Notes: generated by a model not told the origin, from the sequence alone. 64,000 bases of DNA from an uncultured Lachnospiraceae bacterium (GCA_910579505.1 CAJTTZ010000002.1:124001-188000); one strand, 5' to 3'; counted from the first letter of the stretch, positions 9,900-19,925 are shown. Numbers and translations: made by a program.

Positions 9900-10400
9900 T
9901 CAACCTACAAGCGCTCCCAGAAGCCCATAAGAGAGGAAGGACATAATCACCGTAGCGATGGCGATACCCAGAAGCTCCGCCAGAATTGCCTTCTTAAAGT
10001 CCACATCCAGAAGCGCAGCGATCAAAGACCCCGTCCACGCCCCTGTACCCGGAAGAGGAATCCCCACAAAAAGCACCAGACCCCAAAATTCATAACGCTT
10101 GATATTGTCACTCTTACTCATGGCGCGGTTTTCCAGTTTCTCAATCATACCGCGAAAAAGCTTCACTTTTTTCAACAGCTTAAAAATCTGTTTGATAAAC
10201 AGCAGGATAAACGGAATCGGAATGATATTTCCCACAATGCAGAACGGAATCGCCGTGGTGATCGGCACCTGAAGCAGTTTCGAGACGATCAGGCCGCCGC
10301 GCAGCTCCAAAATCGGTATCATGGAGATGATAAAAACTACAATCTCCTTACTCACATATCTTCCTAATGTGTTGGCAAATGCCACCGCTAAACTTTCCAT
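9900..10400 (-). CDS. Small multidrug export-type membrane protein (PF06695, COG2426)
   Basis: A 166-residue integral membrane protein with about four or five helices. It has the family's conserved stretches: IPILELRGGL near the N-terminus, a basic cytoplasmic loop, then GIPLPGTGAWTGSLIAALL. The start ATG at 10400 gives the usual N-terminus; a GGAGG lies 13 nt upstream. An in-frame upstream extension to 10517 has no family match. 'Multidrug export' is a database name; transport has not been well shown for this family. Confidence 0.85.
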   Translation of the reverse strand: MESLAVAFANTLGRYVSKEIVVFIISMIPILELRGGLIVSKLLQVPITTAIPFCIVGNIIPIPFILLFIKQIFKLLKKVKLFRGMIEKLENRAMSKSDNIKRYEFWGLVLFVGIPLPGTGAWTGSLIAALLDVDFKKAILAELLGIAIATVIMSFLSYGLLGALVG

Positions 10401-10579
10401 AACTTCTTTTAATCCTCCATTTTTATAATTAAATTTAAATTTAATATTTCCAAACCGCCGCGTATTTCCTGCACTTTTGGCAGTTCCGTCTTCCATCGTT
10501 ATATGTATATGTAGCATATACGCATGAAAAACACCTTATTCTGATAAATGCCATCAAATAACAGCCGTCTGCCCAATTT

Positions 10580-11635
10580 CTACCCGCAGATCGTGTCGAG
10601 CGCCCGGTAAAGCACCTCCATCTGTTCATCCGTGCCGACAGTGATCCGAAGGTAATTGTTGATTCTCTCCTTATCCCACCATCTGACATATATGTCATTT
10701 TCTTTTAGTCTCTCAAAAATCTCACGGGCGGGAATCGTTTTGTGGGAAGCAAAGATAAAGTTTGCACAGGATTTCGGGAACACGAACCCCCTCCCTGCAA
10801 GTTCTTCCTCCGCCCTTTTTCTTGTCTCCATAATCTTTTGACAACATGCCGTAAAGTAATCCTCATCCCGCACAGCCGCCGCGCCAATCTCCAGCGCCGC
10901 CGTATTCATGGTGTAAGAATTGACGGAATACTTCACATCATTCAAATAACGGATCAGCTGCGGATGCCCCATGGCATACCCGATCCGCATGCCCGCCATG
11001 GATCTGGACTTGGAAAAAGTCTGCACCACCAGCAGATTGTCGTATTTGCCAATAAGCGGCAGCGCGCTTGTGCCGCCGAAATCAATATAAGCCTCATCCA
11101 CGATCACGACCACGTCCCGGTTTGCCGCGATGATCTCCTCCACCTTGTCAAGCGGCATCAACACCCCTGTCGGGGCATTGGGGTTCGGAAAAACTACGCC
11201 TCCGTTTGGCTGACAGTAATCCGCAGGGCAAATCTGAAAATCTGCATCCAGCGCTTTCCTCTCATACGGGATTCTATACACATCAGCCCACACATCATAG
11301 AAAGAATAGGTGATATCCGGGAATAAAACAGGTCTGTCCGAATGGAAGAACGTCAGAAACGCCATGGACAGCACATCATCCGAACCGACGCCGATAAAAA
11401 TCTGATCCGTCCCGATGTGATAACGCGCAGCCAGCGCGGCAGCCAGATCTGTGTTCTCCGGGAAAGCGGGGTACAGCCGGAATTTCTCCGCATCCAGACC
11501 GGCTATTGCCCCCGCCACCCCGGGCGCAGGCGCATACGGGCTTTCGTTGGTATTCAGTTTGATAATGCCCGCTTTCCGCGGCTGCTCGCCGGGCGTGTAG
11601 GGCACCACCCTGCGCACATTCTCTTCCCATTTCAT
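10580..11635 (-). CDS. hisC: Histidinol-phosphate aminotransferase
   Basis: 351 residues, fold-type I PLP aminotransferase. HisC features include KLNTNESPYAP at the N-terminus, VFPNPNAPTGV, VDEAYIDF and the PLP lysine in TFSKSRSMAGMRIGY (about residue 210). It converts imidazole-acetol phosphate to histidinol phosphate with glutamate, and in some species also serves aromatic amino acid synthesis. The start has GAGG 9 nt upstream. No other his genes are nearby. Confidence 0.93.
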   Translation of the reverse strand: MKWEENVRRVVPYTPGEQPRKAGIIKLNTNESPYAPAPGVAGAIAGLDAEKFRLYPAFPENTDLAAALAARYHIGTDQIFIGVGSDDVLSMAFLTFFHSDRPVLFPDITYSFYDVWADVYRIPYERKALDADFQICPADYCQPNGGVVFPNPNAPTGVLMPLDKVEEIIAANRDVVVIVDEAYIDFGGTSALPLIGKYDNLLVVQTFSKSRSMAGMRIGYAMGHPQLIRYLNDVKYSVNSYTMNTAALEIGAAAVRDEDYFTACCQKIMETRKRAEEELAGRGFVFPKSCANFIFASHKTIPAREIFERLKENDIYVRWWDKERINNYLRITVGTDEQMEVLYRALDTICG

Positions 11636-11701
11636 GTCATATTTCCTCTTTTCTCACATTAACCGCCATGATTCTGTTTCAGTGGAACCTCAACTCAATA
11701 C

Positions 11702-11796
11702 AGAGAATGCCGTATTTCAGGCATTCTCCTACGCGAAACTTAGTACTTCTTAACGAGACAGCCTCTGCTGTCGAGCTTTAGAAGTACTTTTCGCGT
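11702..11796 (-). repeat. Structured intergenic repeat, copy A
   Basis: A 95-bp element made of two hairpins. Hairpin 1 is GAGAATGCC (11703-11711) with GGCATTCTC (11720-11728), 8-nt loop. Hairpin 2 has nested stems: ACGCGAAA (11731-11738) with TTTCGCGT (11789-11796), AGTACTTCT (11742-11750) with AGAAGTACT (11780-11788), and GACAGC with GCTGTC around a CTCT loop (11757-11772). It ends 3 bp from the stop codon of the neighbouring glycosyltransferase gene. Copies B and C share this architecture with different stem bases. Confidence 0.85.
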
Positions 11797-11799
11797 TTC

Positions 11800-12813
11800 T
11801 CACATTGTCCACTCAGCCGCGAGCCTCGTATACTCCGCCGCCTGTTCCTCATTGCCAAGCTCCTGATAGCATCTGGCAAGTCCCCGCAGGGGGAGGTCGC
11901 CCCCGCTGTGGATATCTAAGACGCTCTCCGTCTCATAAGCCGCGTTGTACAGCCAGACAATCGCCTCGTCATAGTCCTGCCGCTCCATATAATAAGCGCC
12001 AAGCTCACAGCATATTTCCGCGCATCCTTCGGAGGCCACCGCTTTCATCGCATATTTGAAGAAATCCGCCACATCCCCCGCAAGTCTTGCCGCCCTTGCC
12101 GCCACGCACGCCGCCTCCATCAGCTCTTCGTCTCCCCGCTTTTCATCTTTGCAGGACTCCTGAAAAAACGCGCGCGCCGCGAGGAAATCTTTTGCCTCCC
12201 CGGAGATAAAAAGCTCCTTCGCGTAAATATTGTGGAGCCTTTTATCGAGAGTCTCCCCCGCAGCCGTAAGACGCGCAAAGGCCGCCAAATCCCTGTCCTT
12301 ATGGTTCTCTTCCGGCAAATGCTGGATGCATATCTCGCTATCATAAATAACAGGCGTAATTCCTATCTGTTCATGGATCGCCCCCTGCCAGCGGAAAGTG
12401 CGGTTTCTCTTAAAAAGCTTGGGACGGAGTTCCTTGTCATAATTGTAGATTGTCCCGTTTGCCAGTTGGTTTACATAATACATCTGTACAATCTCTATTT
12501 CCGGGAGCAGAACCTCCTTCATCCGCAAAAACGCCGTCCTGTTTTCTTCATCGAGCACCTCGTCCGCGTCCGCCGAGTAAATATATTCCATCTTTGCCTT
12601 GGAAAAGGCGAAGTTCCTCGCCTGAGAAAAGTCCCCCGTCCACGCAAAATCATAGATCTGATCCGTGTACTTAGCGGCAATCCGCTTCGTCGCATCCGTG
12701 GAACCCGTGTCCACAATGATGACCTCATCCGCAAGCCCTTTCAGGCTGTCCAGGCATCTTGCCAAAATCCGCTCTTCATTTTTCACGATCATGCATACGC
12801 TGATTGTGACCAT
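11800..12813 (-). CDS. GT2 glycosyltransferase with C-terminal TPR-like repeats (SunS/TibA-like architecture)
   Basis: 337 residues. The N-terminal GT-A domain begins ISVCMIVKNEERILARC, has VDTGSTDAT, and the metal-binding DxD-like SADADEVLD. Residues about 200-335 are alpha-helical and TPR-like (CCELGAYYMERQDYDEAIVW, GLARCYQELGNEEQAAEY). Similar proteins glycosylate peptides or proteins in Firmicutes. The start at 12813 is chosen for best SD spacing (AAGGA, 9 nt); the ATG at 12819 is also possible. Structured repeat copy A begins right after the stop. Confidence 0.85.
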   Translation of the reverse strand: MVTISVCMIVKNEERILARCLDSLKGLADEVIIVDTGSTDATKRIAAKYTDQIYDFAWTGDFSQARNFAFSKAKMEYIYSADADEVLDEENRTAFLRMKEVLLPEIEIVQMYYVNQLANGTIYNYDKELRPKLFKRNRTFRWQGAIHEQIGITPVIYDSEICIQHLPEENHKDRDLAAFARLTAAGETLDKRLHNIYAKELFISGEAKDFLAARAFFQESCKDEKRGDEELMEAACVAARAARLAGDVADFFKYAMKAVASEGCAEICCELGAYYMERQDYDEAIVWLYNAAYETESVLDIHSGGDLPLRGLARCYQELGNEEQAAEYTRLAAEWTM

Positions 12814-12975
12814 GCGCATTATTCCTTTCCTGTTTCGGCTCAACTCTCCAAATACTGCCATTTACACACTCTTTAGATAGAGTAACACACTCCCCCGCCG
12901 ATTGCAATTCAAACCCGTATCAGACAGCACAGACATCCGATCTCTCAGCCGCAGGCGCATGACCCGTCCGAAGCT

Positions 12976-14250
12976 TCATCCTCTGCCGAACCGGCCGCCC
13001 TGCAGCCGCCCTCTTACGGGCCGCAATAAAATATCCTGTCCTTTCTGTAAAAGCAGCGGCAGCCCTACCCCCGCCGCCAGATAAACCATCCGAAACGCTT
13101 CCGATCCTTTTACCAGATAATAGTAGTCGATATCCGCGTAAAAGCGCACGAAATCAAAGTCCACCAGATACCCCGTATAGGCGGCAGTCCCCGCAAGAAC
13201 CATCTTTACAAGCATAAAAGCCATGACATGGTGCATCATCACCGCGTAAGTATTACGGCCGAGATGAAGCAGAAACCCGCCCGCCGGATTCTGCGCCGCT
13301 GCCGGACCAATCCGCTTTTCCACATCCGACTGCGCCGCGGATATATCCCTTTGCCCTCCTTCGCACAGCGGCGCCAGAATTTTCGACACCCGCAGCCAGA
13401 AGGCAATTCCCGACACCACTGTCACATATGGAATCACCGGCCCGTTGGCGAAACCCGTACACCACACGCTGCTGTAGGCAAGCCCGTTGCAGCACAGATG
13501 AAGAAGCACCTGCACGCCAAGCACAACGGCAAAGTAAGGCACATTCCCAAGGCTGTCCCTCGATTCAAGTTTCTTCTTATAAAACTGCCCCATCTGAAAG
13601 CAGGGATAGAGGAGCAGAATCCGCCCCGGCGTCTTGTATAATCCCCACACACGGCCTTCTATGGCAAACTGCACCACAAGTATTCCCACCGCCAGAGTCC
13701 CGATCAGAATCAGCCACTCGCTGTTCATATGCAGCCGCCTAAGCAGAAGCCGCATGCACAGATTCATCCCCTCAACGATAAAGAGCACAGGCACAAACCA
13801 TGCCGCGTAATTTAAAATAAACTGATACCCGTTCAAAAAGGGAGACACAAAAAGAGTCTTCAAAGAGACTGCCTCCCCCATCGAAAAGCCTCCAAAAGCC
13901 CTGAGCGCCGCAGCTAAAATCCCATACACCACATTCCAGATAAAATAGGGCAAAAGAAGCCTCTTTGCCTTCTTTTTCAGATAGGCGAGAGGGTGGCATT
14001 CCTCCTCATCCCGATAAAAATAGCCGGAAATAAACATAAAGAGCGGCACATGAAAAGAATAGTAGGGAAACAGGCCGCCCACCGTTAAAATATCATAGCC
14101 CAGGTGCCCTGCCACTATCATAAGTATGGCAAGGGCGGAGAGAATGCCGAAAGCAACGTTGTATGGGGATTTTGGCCGTTCTCCCGCCGCACTGGAATCC
14201 CTATGCTGTTTTGACACGCTGTCTGTTTTCAAATGTGACATATATGTCAT
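12976..14250 (-). CDS. Membrane acyltransferase (Acyltransferase_3 family)
   Basis: 424 residues with about ten transmembrane helices. The first helix region (GILSALAILMIVAGHLGYD) has the conserved His of the family, and PLFMFISGYFYR follows as usual; an Arg-rich cytoplasmic loop (KKKAKRLLLPYFIWN) completes the signature. Family members acylate surface polysaccharides or related molecules. The start ATG at 14250 has AGGAG 7 nt upstream. It is divergent from the lipoprotein gene at 14388. Confidence 0.85.
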   Translation of the reverse strand: MTYMSHLKTDSVSKQHRDSSAAGERPKSPYNVAFGILSALAILMIVAGHLGYDILTVGGLFPYYSFHVPLFMFISGYFYRDEEECHPLAYLKKKAKRLLLPYFIWNVVYGILAAALRAFGGFSMGEAVSLKTLFVSPFLNGYQFILNYAAWFVPVLFIVEGMNLCMRLLLRRLHMNSEWLILIGTLAVGILVVQFAIEGRVWGLYKTPGRILLLYPCFQMGQFYKKKLESRDSLGNVPYFAVVLGVQVLLHLCCNGLAYSSVWCTGFANGPVIPYVTVVSGIAFWLRVSKILAPLCEGGQRDISAAQSDVEKRIGPAAAQNPAGGFLLHLGRNTYAVMMHHVMAFMLVKMVLAGTAAYTGYLVDFDFVRFYADIDYYYLVKGSEAFRMVYLAAGVGLPLLLQKGQDILLRPVRGRLQGGRFGRG

Positions 14251-14387
14251 ATCTATACTCCTGCCGATCCCGGTTCCACAAGTTCGCCGAAAACCCACAC
14301 GACATGGCGCGGAATTTGTGGTAAACTGAACCTAGTATATGGTCTATCTTACCAAGAAATACAGAAGAAAGAAAGAGAATCCCTCCA

Positions 14388-15506
14388 ATGAGCAGTAATT
14401 TCAGCACACTCCCGACAAAAAGACATCTGTCCCTTTATTTTCTTTTCCTTATTCCCCTGCTGTTTACAGCCGGATTGTTCACAGCATGCGGCATGTCAGA
14501 CTCTGATCAGTCAAACCTTCCAGCCATGACGCAGGATGCCGGTCTGCAGACACCCGCCCCGCTGCCGAGCAAAAGCCACCTGCGCGCTTTCACGACAGTG
14601 CAGAACCTTGCGGAAGCGGATTTTGCTCCCACTGCCCCACAGGACATTCCCCGCAATACCCTTACAGACTTAAGCGTCCCCACCTATGTCACCAAGGTGG
14701 AGGACACCTATTTTATCGTAGACTGCTATCACGACCAGGTGATCTACCACGATAACCTCACGGATCCTCTCACAGACTGGCAGATTTTAACGGACAAGAT
14801 CGACAAAGGGCACACCCTTGCCAGCGACGGAACCGTCTATCTTGTGGACGACACGGAGGGAAACCGCGTTCTTGTATTCGAAAAAAAGGAGGGCGTTTTC
14901 TACCACACCCAGACACTGGATGAAGTCGGAAACCGCCCTCACTATATTGTCTATGACGCCCCCACGGACACCTTCTATGTATGGAGCTCCATGAACGGCG
15001 AAATGTACCTGTGCCGTCACGACCCCGGCAGCCCGCAGATGTATCTCACACAAATCTGCGCGGTGGACGCCCTGAAGGAAACCTATGTCCGCTCCTTCAC
15101 CATCGACGGCGACGATATCTACTTCGTCTCCGGCATCCCCGGCACCCCCGCCATCATACAGGCGGACCTGTCCACCTTTGCCGTGCAAAAGACTTATCCC
15201 GTACCCGACGTGATTGCCGGCATGGTGCAGCTGACCTTTGCCGAAGGAAACTGCTACATCACCGTCTCCACCGACATAAACGGCAGTCAGGATTACGCCA
15301 CCATCATCCGCACAAAAGATCTGAAAGACCTTGCGGACGGAAATTACGAAGATATTTATTCAAATTTTGTCGGCGGCGGCACACCCTATTATATTACAAT
15401 GATAGATAACAGTTATTATTTAACTGAACACCGCATCCCCGGACACGCCGTCTGGAAATTCGACATCACAGAGGACGGCGTGGAGAATGTAAAATCACTT
15501 TATTAA
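14388..15506 (+). CDS. Lipoprotein with beta-propeller-like repeats, unknown function
   Basis: 372 residues. A signal peptide (residues about 12-33) ends in the lipobox LFTAC, so Cys34 should be lipidated and the protein anchored outside the membrane. The rest is rich in short beta-like units with repeated aromatic/Asp patterns (VPTYVTKVEDTYFIVDCYH, GTVYLVDDTEGNRVLVFE, GDDIYFVSGIPG), suggesting a propeller. No catalytic motif is evident. It is divergent from the acyltransferase gene and converges with nhaC across repeat copy B. Confidence 0.75.
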   Translation: MSSNFSTLPTKRHLSLYFLFLIPLLFTAGLFTACGMSDSDQSNLPAMTQDAGLQTPAPLPSKSHLRAFTTVQNLAEADFAPTAPQDIPRNTLTDLSVPTYVTKVEDTYFIVDCYHDQVIYHDNLTDPLTDWQILTDKIDKGHTLASDGTVYLVDDTEGNRVLVFEKKEGVFYHTQTLDEVGNRPHYIVYDAPTDTFYVWSSMNGEMYLCRHDPGSPQMYLTQICAVDALKETYVRSFTIDGDDIYFVSGIPGTPAIIQADLSTFAVQKTYPVPDVIAGMVQLTFAEGNCYITVSTDINGSQDYATIIRTKDLKDLADGNYEDIYSNFVGGGTPYYITMIDNSYYLTEHRIPGHAVWKFDITEDGVENVKSLY

Positions 15507-15518
15507 ATCACAACATAC

Positions 15519-15613
15519 GGAGAATGCCGCTTCTTAGGCATTCTCCTACGTGAGACATAGAACTTCTTAGCGAAGCAGCCTCTGCTGCTGAGTTTTAGAA
15601 GTTCTTCTCACGT
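15519..15613 (-). repeat. Structured intergenic repeat, copy B
   Basis: Same two-hairpin layout as copy A. Hairpin 1: GAGAATGCC (15520-15528) with GGCATTCTC (15537-15545). Hairpin 2: ACGTGAGA (15548-15555) with TCTCACGT (15606-15613), AGAACTTCT (15559-15567) with AGAAGTTCT (15597-15605), GCAGC with GCTGC around CTCT (15575-15588). Stem bases differ from copy A on both sides, keeping pairing. Its last base is part of the nhaC stop codon. Confidence 0.85.
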
Positions 15614-17235
15614 TAATCTTCGACCGTCCCATTGATACTGCGGAGTGCAAACAAAACCGCTGCCATCAGCACAATTCCCACGGGAAGGGCAATCCATGCG
15701 CTCTTTACGAAACCGGCTACAATGTATGTGGCAAAAGACACTACCGCCGCCAGCACCGCGTAGGGAAGCTGTGTCGTGACATGGTTCACATGCTCACACT
15801 GCGCGCCCGCGGACGCCATGATGGTCGTGTCGGAAATGGGCGAACAGTGGTCGCCGCAGACCGCGCCTGCCATACAGGCGGAAATGGACATAATCATCAT
15901 CTGCGGATCACCGTTCTGGAACACCGCAACCACAATGGGAATCAGAATACCGAACGTTCCCCAGGAAGTACCCGTCGCAAAAGCAAGGAAACACCCTACC
16001 ACGAAGATAATCGCGGGCAGGAAGTTCATAAACGCGCCCGCACTGGACTCCACCAGCCCCGCCACATACAGGTCGGCGCCAAGGCTGTCCGTCATCGCCT
16101 TGAGCGTCCATGCAAAAGTCAGAATCAAAATCGCAGGCACCATCGCCCGAAATCCTTCGGGAATACAGTCCATACATTCTTTGAAAGAAAGCACCCGGCG
16201 AATCTGATAGAGAGCAACCGTAATAATCAGGCCGAAAAAGCTGCCAAGCGTCAGACCCAGAGACGCGTCGGAGTTGGAGAATGCCTCCACAAAGCCTGCT
16301 CCCTCAAAGAAACCGCCCGTGTAAATCATACCGATCACACAGCAGACAATCAACGCCGCAATAGGAATCAGCAGATCCACAACGCCTCCCTTTGTGCCTG
16401 TCTTCTCTTCCTTTACATTTTCGTAAGGCCGTCCCTCTGTAGTGAAAAGATCACCCTTTCTGGCCGCATTCCTCTCGTGCTCCTTCATTTTGCCAAACTC
16501 TGTCTTCATCAACACCATACCGACCATCATAACAATTGTCAGGATCGCGTAGAAATTGTAGGGGATCGCGCGGATAAAAATGGAAAAGCCGTCCTCTCCT
16601 TCCACGAATCCCGTCACCGCAGCCGCCCAGGAAGAAATCGGCGCAATAATGCACACCGGTGCAGCAGTCGCGTCGATCAGATACGCAAGTTTTGATCTTG
16701 ACACCTTAAACTTGTCCGTCACGGGGCGCATCACGCTTCCCACGGTCAGGCAATTGAAATAATCGTCGATAAAGATAAGTACGCCCAAGAGAATCGTCGC
16801 AAGCTGTGCACCCACCCTGTTCTTGATCCTGCTTGCCGCAAACTGCCCGAATGCTGCCGAGCCGCCAGCCTTGTTCATCAGGCTGACCATCGCGCCCAGA
16901 ATCACCAGAAATACGAGAATCCCTACATTGTAACTGTCAGATAGAACACCGATAATCCCGTCCGAGAAAATATGCGTGATCGTCAGCTCAAACTGAAAGC
17001 CCGAGTACAGGAGCGCTCCCATCAAAATACCCACAAACAGGGAGCTGTAAACCTCCTTCGTGATCAGCGCAAGCCCTATCGCCACAATGGCGGGAACAAG
17101 CGCCCAGAACGTAGCGTGGAGATCCGGCACATACTCCATCTCCTCCTCCGCCGCAAGCACCGTCGTGGAACAGGCAAACGCCAGCAGAAGCACGGTCGGC
17201 ACAAGCATCTTCCACCTCTTTTTCATTTGTTTCAT
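15613..17235 (-). CDS. nhaC: Na+/H+ antiporter, NhaC family
   Basis: 540 residues, polytopic, with a cleavable-looking signal sequence (residues 1-29, ending VLAAEEE). The diagnostic NhaC stretch CGDHCSPISDTTIMASAGA is present near the C-terminus, as are FIDDYFNCLTVGSVM and ATGTSWGTFGILIP. It would exchange sodium for protons, or act as a malate/lactate or amino-acid-linked antiporter as some relatives do. The start has AAGGAG 9 nt upstream. Transport direction and substrate are inferred from family only. Confidence 0.9.
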   Translation of the reverse strand: MKQMKKRWKMLVPTVLLLAFACSTTVLAAEEEMEYVPDLHATFWALVPAIVAIGLALITKEVYSSLFVGILMGALLYSGFQFELTITHIFSDGIIGVLSDSYNVGILVFLVILGAMVSLMNKAGGSAAFGQFAASRIKNRVGAQLATILLGVLIFIDDYFNCLTVGSVMRPVTDKFKVSRSKLAYLIDATAAPVCIIAPISSWAAAVTGFVEGEDGFSIFIRAIPYNFYAILTIVMMVGMVLMKTEFGKMKEHERNAARKGDLFTTEGRPYENVKEEKTGTKGGVVDLLIPIAALIVCCVIGMIYTGGFFEGAGFVEAFSNSDASLGLTLGSFFGLIITVALYQIRRVLSFKECMDCIPEGFRAMVPAILILTFAWTLKAMTDSLGADLYVAGLVESSAGAFMNFLPAIIFVVGCFLAFATGTSWGTFGILIPIVVAVFQNGDPQMMIMSISACMAGAVCGDHCSPISDTTIMASAGAQCEHVNHVTTQLPYAVLAAVVSFATYIVAGFVKSAWIALPVGIVLMAAVLFALRSINGTVED

Positions 17236-17344
17236 GACTTTCTCTCCTTCTTACATCTGTTATAAAAAATCGTAAATATTTTACCACGTTACTCAGAAAA
17301 AGGAAAGAAAATTTTTCCATTTACCGCCACCCGCAGTATACTTC

Positions 17345-18139
17345 TCACAGCCTTGCCTCCATCAGGTTCCCCGAAGCATACCGCCTCAGTCCCCTATAAA
17401 ACACAATCACAGACACCGCAGCCAGCGTGCAGGCGTACCCAAGCACCGTCAAAAGCATCCCGGCGTCAAAGACCGTCATCACATGCACGGGATACCAGAC
17501 AGCCATCCCCACCGGAATGATAACATACAGCAGAAAGCGGGAAACGCCTTTAAAAATGCCGTCGGGATACGTGCCGAAGCTTACGATCCCCATAACCATC
17601 TGGCTTTGCAGCAGATCCATCCGCACAAACCAGAAGGACAGGCTCCCCAGAAGCAGGGCGAAAGCGGTGAAGACAACAGCTCCCGTCACCGTAAACAGCA
17701 GGAAGAGGAAAAAGCATCCCACGCCCGGGCTGCAGATCAGGCCAAGAACAATACCATACAAAAGATCCCCGATTGCCGAGACATCCGTGGCGGAAGTCAG
17801 GACACTGGCAAGCACATTTTTCGGCTGCACCAGATAAGCGTCCAGCTTTCCGCCTATAATCAGGTCCGATAGGGAAAACACCCGTGCAAACAGGATGTGC
17901 GAAAGCCCGAAAGAAGCCGCAACCAGCCCCCACAAAAGCATGATCTCGCGAAACGTATATCCGCCCACATCCCCCCGCAGACGAAATAAAATCACCCACT
18001 GCGCCAGGAAAGAAGCGTTATTTAACACCATAAATCCCACATTGGTGAGAAAAGTCACCTTGTTCACCATCTCCCGCATCATATTATATTTAATAGAAAG
18101 AAGGCATACCCGCATTTGATTTTTAACCGCCGTTAACAT
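17345..18139 (-). CDS. ABC-2 type permease (COG3694-like)
   Basis: 264 residues with six predicted transmembrane helices. It resembles the permease subunits that accompany COG4586-type ATPases in export operons (FREIMLLWGLVAASFGLSHI, LIIGGKLDAYLVQPKN). It overlaps the upstream permease gene by 17 bp, consistent with translational coupling. Together with the next two upstream genes it should form an exporter; the cargo is unknown. No clear terminator follows before nhaC's promoter region. Confidence 0.85.
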   Translation of the reverse strand: MLTAVKNQMRVCLLSIKYNMMREMVNKVTFLTNVGFMVLNNASFLAQWVILFRLRGDVGGYTFREIMLLWGLVAASFGLSHILFARVFSLSDLIIGGKLDAYLVQPKNVLASVLTSATDVSAIGDLLYGIVLGLICSPGVGCFFLFLLFTVTGAVVFTAFALLLGSLSFWFVRMDLLQSQMVMGIVSFGTYPDGIFKGVSRFLLYVIIPVGMAVWYPVHVMTVFDAGMLLTVLGYACTLAAVSVIVFYRGLRRYASGNLMEARL

Positions 18140-18959
18140 ACAGTTTCTTCACTCCCTTCCCATAAATCAGGAACATCAGCCCGCAGCCTGCCAAAAGATA
18201 AACCGCCTGCACCGCCAGAATCTCCACGCACTTCTCCGGGCTGAAATCCACAATCAGTTTTGCCGGTCCGTAACACACCGTATAGATCGGCGTCAGTTTA
18301 AATAACGGCTGTATCGCTTTTGGAAATATCTCAACGGGAAACATCGTCCCGACTATGAGAAGCAGCTTGTCATACAGCCATTGGAATGGCGTCGCGTCCT
18401 CAATCCAGAAAGAAAACAGACTGATGCACATCTTAAGCACCGCGTTGATGGTGAGTCCCAGAACCACACAGAGCGCCATCGCCGGGACCGCCGCCAGAGG
18501 AAACCGTGGCAGGGGTCCCACCAGCGCCGTCCCGATCACCACCGCCAGCATCGCATACATGGGCAGCCTGATGCTCCACCCGCCCGTATATTTCGCCAGA
18601 ACATACAGCGTGTAATGGTAAGGCTTGTTCATCAGGTAAGCGATATTGCCGCCCCGGATGTCTGTGGATACTTCCCTCGCCACAGAAGACGCGCTTGACC
18701 CGAACCAGATCATTTCCGTCATCATCACATACCAGATCATCTGTTCCTTCGTGTAACCCGCAATCAGCTCCCCCGGCGTCTGGTACATATAGCCCCAGAG
18801 CATAATAAAAGTATAGATAAAAACCGCGTAACTGAAAAATCCCACGACAATATTTGCCGCATACTGCAAATTCTCCAAAAGCACAGACCGGTATATGACC
18901 ATGTATTTGCGCCACGGCATACATCTCACGCTCCCGTCCGGTTTCCCCAATCTGTTCAT
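18123..18959 (-). CDS. ABC-2 type permease (COG4587-like)
   Basis: 278 residues with six predicted helices. The pattern LIAGYTKEQMIWYVMMTEMIW and TDIRGGNIAYLMNKPYHY is typical of the permease partner in COG4586/4587/3694 operons. The SD (AAAGGGG) is about 10 nt upstream. It is second in the operon, about 90 bp after the ATPase stop. Confidence 0.87.
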   Translation of the reverse strand: MNRLGKPDGSVRCMPWRKYMVIYRSVLLENLQYAANIVVGFFSYAVFIYTFIMLWGYMYQTPGELIAGYTKEQMIWYVMMTEMIWFGSSASSVAREVSTDIRGGNIAYLMNKPYHYTLYVLAKYTGGWSIRLPMYAMLAVVIGTALVGPLPRFPLAAVPAMALCVVLGLTINAVLKMCISLFSFWIEDATPFQWLYDKLLLIVGTMFPVEIFPKAIQPLFKLTPIYTVCYGPAKLIVDFSPEKCVEILAVQAVYLLAGCGLMFLIYGKGVKKLYVNGG

Positions 18960-19049
18960 TTTCAGTCAACCCCTTTCCATTGGCGGATAACCATCATTTC
19001 CATTTCGAAAAAATCTTTTTTCTCCAAAAATATCCCGCTTGCCATGCCC

Positions 19050-19925
19050 TCAGGTTTCCCCCTGCGACTTGTATATCTCAACAATGATATCTTCCAGCGA
19101 CACATCCGAAATATCCCCGCTTTCTGCCGCCGCCTCGTGCTCCCGGCCGTGTACGGCAGTGTCCGGGGCATGTTCATTCGGATAATGGCTTTTCAGATGC
19201 TCCACCGAATCGTCCAGTACAATCTGCCCGTCATTCACAATGATGATGCGCGTGCACAGCTTCTCGATATCCCCCACGTCGTGACTGGTCAGAAAAATCG
19301 TGGTGTGCTCCTCCCTGTTCATCTGCCGGATCAGCTCCCGGACATTTTCTTTCACCACCAGGTCCAGGCCGATCGTCGGCTCATCCAGGAACAATACCTT
19401 CGGCTTATGGATCAGCGCTGCAACCATCTCACAGCGGATGCGCTGCCCCAGCGACAAATTTCTGACAGGTATGTCAATAAATTCTCTCAAGGCAAACCGT
19501 TCCGAAAGTTCCTCAATTCTTGCCTCCGTCTCCCTCTCTGTCAGGTCATAGACCGCCCCGAAGAAACGGAAATTATCATAGGGCGTCAGATGCGTCCAGA
19601 GCTGCTCCTTCTGCCCGAACACCGTGCCAATCTGATACGCAAGCTGCCTTCTCCTCTTCGTCGGATCAACGCCAAGCACCTCAACCCGCCCGCCGTCGGG
19701 ATAGAGAATCCCCGTGAGCATCTTGATCGTCGTGCTCTTCCCGGCGCCGTTTGGCCCGATGAAGGCAAGCATTTCCCCCTCCTCCACCGAGAAGGAGACG
19801 CCGTTCACTGCCTGGATTTCCTCTGTCTGCGGATGAAAAATTGCCCTGACACTGCCGCGCATCCCCTTTTCCTTCCGCTTTACCCGAAATGTCTTCGATA
19901 AATTTTCTACCCTGATTGCCTGCAT
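19050..19925 (-). CDS. ABC exporter ATP-binding subunit (COG4586-like)
   Basis: 291 residues. Walker A (GPNGAGKST), signature (LSLGQRIRCEM, a variant of LSGGQ usual in COG4586), Walker B (KVLFLDEPTIGLD) and the switch His (LTSHD) are all visible. It begins MQAIRVENLSKTFRVKRKEKG; a GGGGG SD precedes the ATG at 19925. A longer in-frame start at 20123 is unlikely because it would run through the structured leader. It energises the two permeases downstream. Confidence 0.92.
   Translation of the reverse strand: MQAIRVENLSKTFRVKRKEKGMRGSVRAIFHPQTEEIQAVNGVSFSVEEGEMLAFIGPNGAGKSTTIKMLTGILYPDGGRVEVLGVDPTKRRRQLAYQIGTVFGQKEQLWTHLTPYDNFRFFGAVYDLTERETEARIEELSERFALREFIDIPVRNLSLGQRIRCEMVAALIHKPKVLFLDEPTIGLDLVVKENVRELIRQMNREEHTTIFLTSHDVGDIEKLCTRIIIVNDGQIVLDDSVEHLKSHYPNEHAPDTAVHGREHEAAAESGDISDVSLEDIIVEIYKSQGET

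Noticed and set aside
14236..14249. Perfect 14-bp palindrome TGACATATATGTCA
   Set aside because: It lies inside the first codons of the acyltransferase gene and the same 14 bp occur in the hisC coding sequence, where they encode a normal part of HisC; likely chance.
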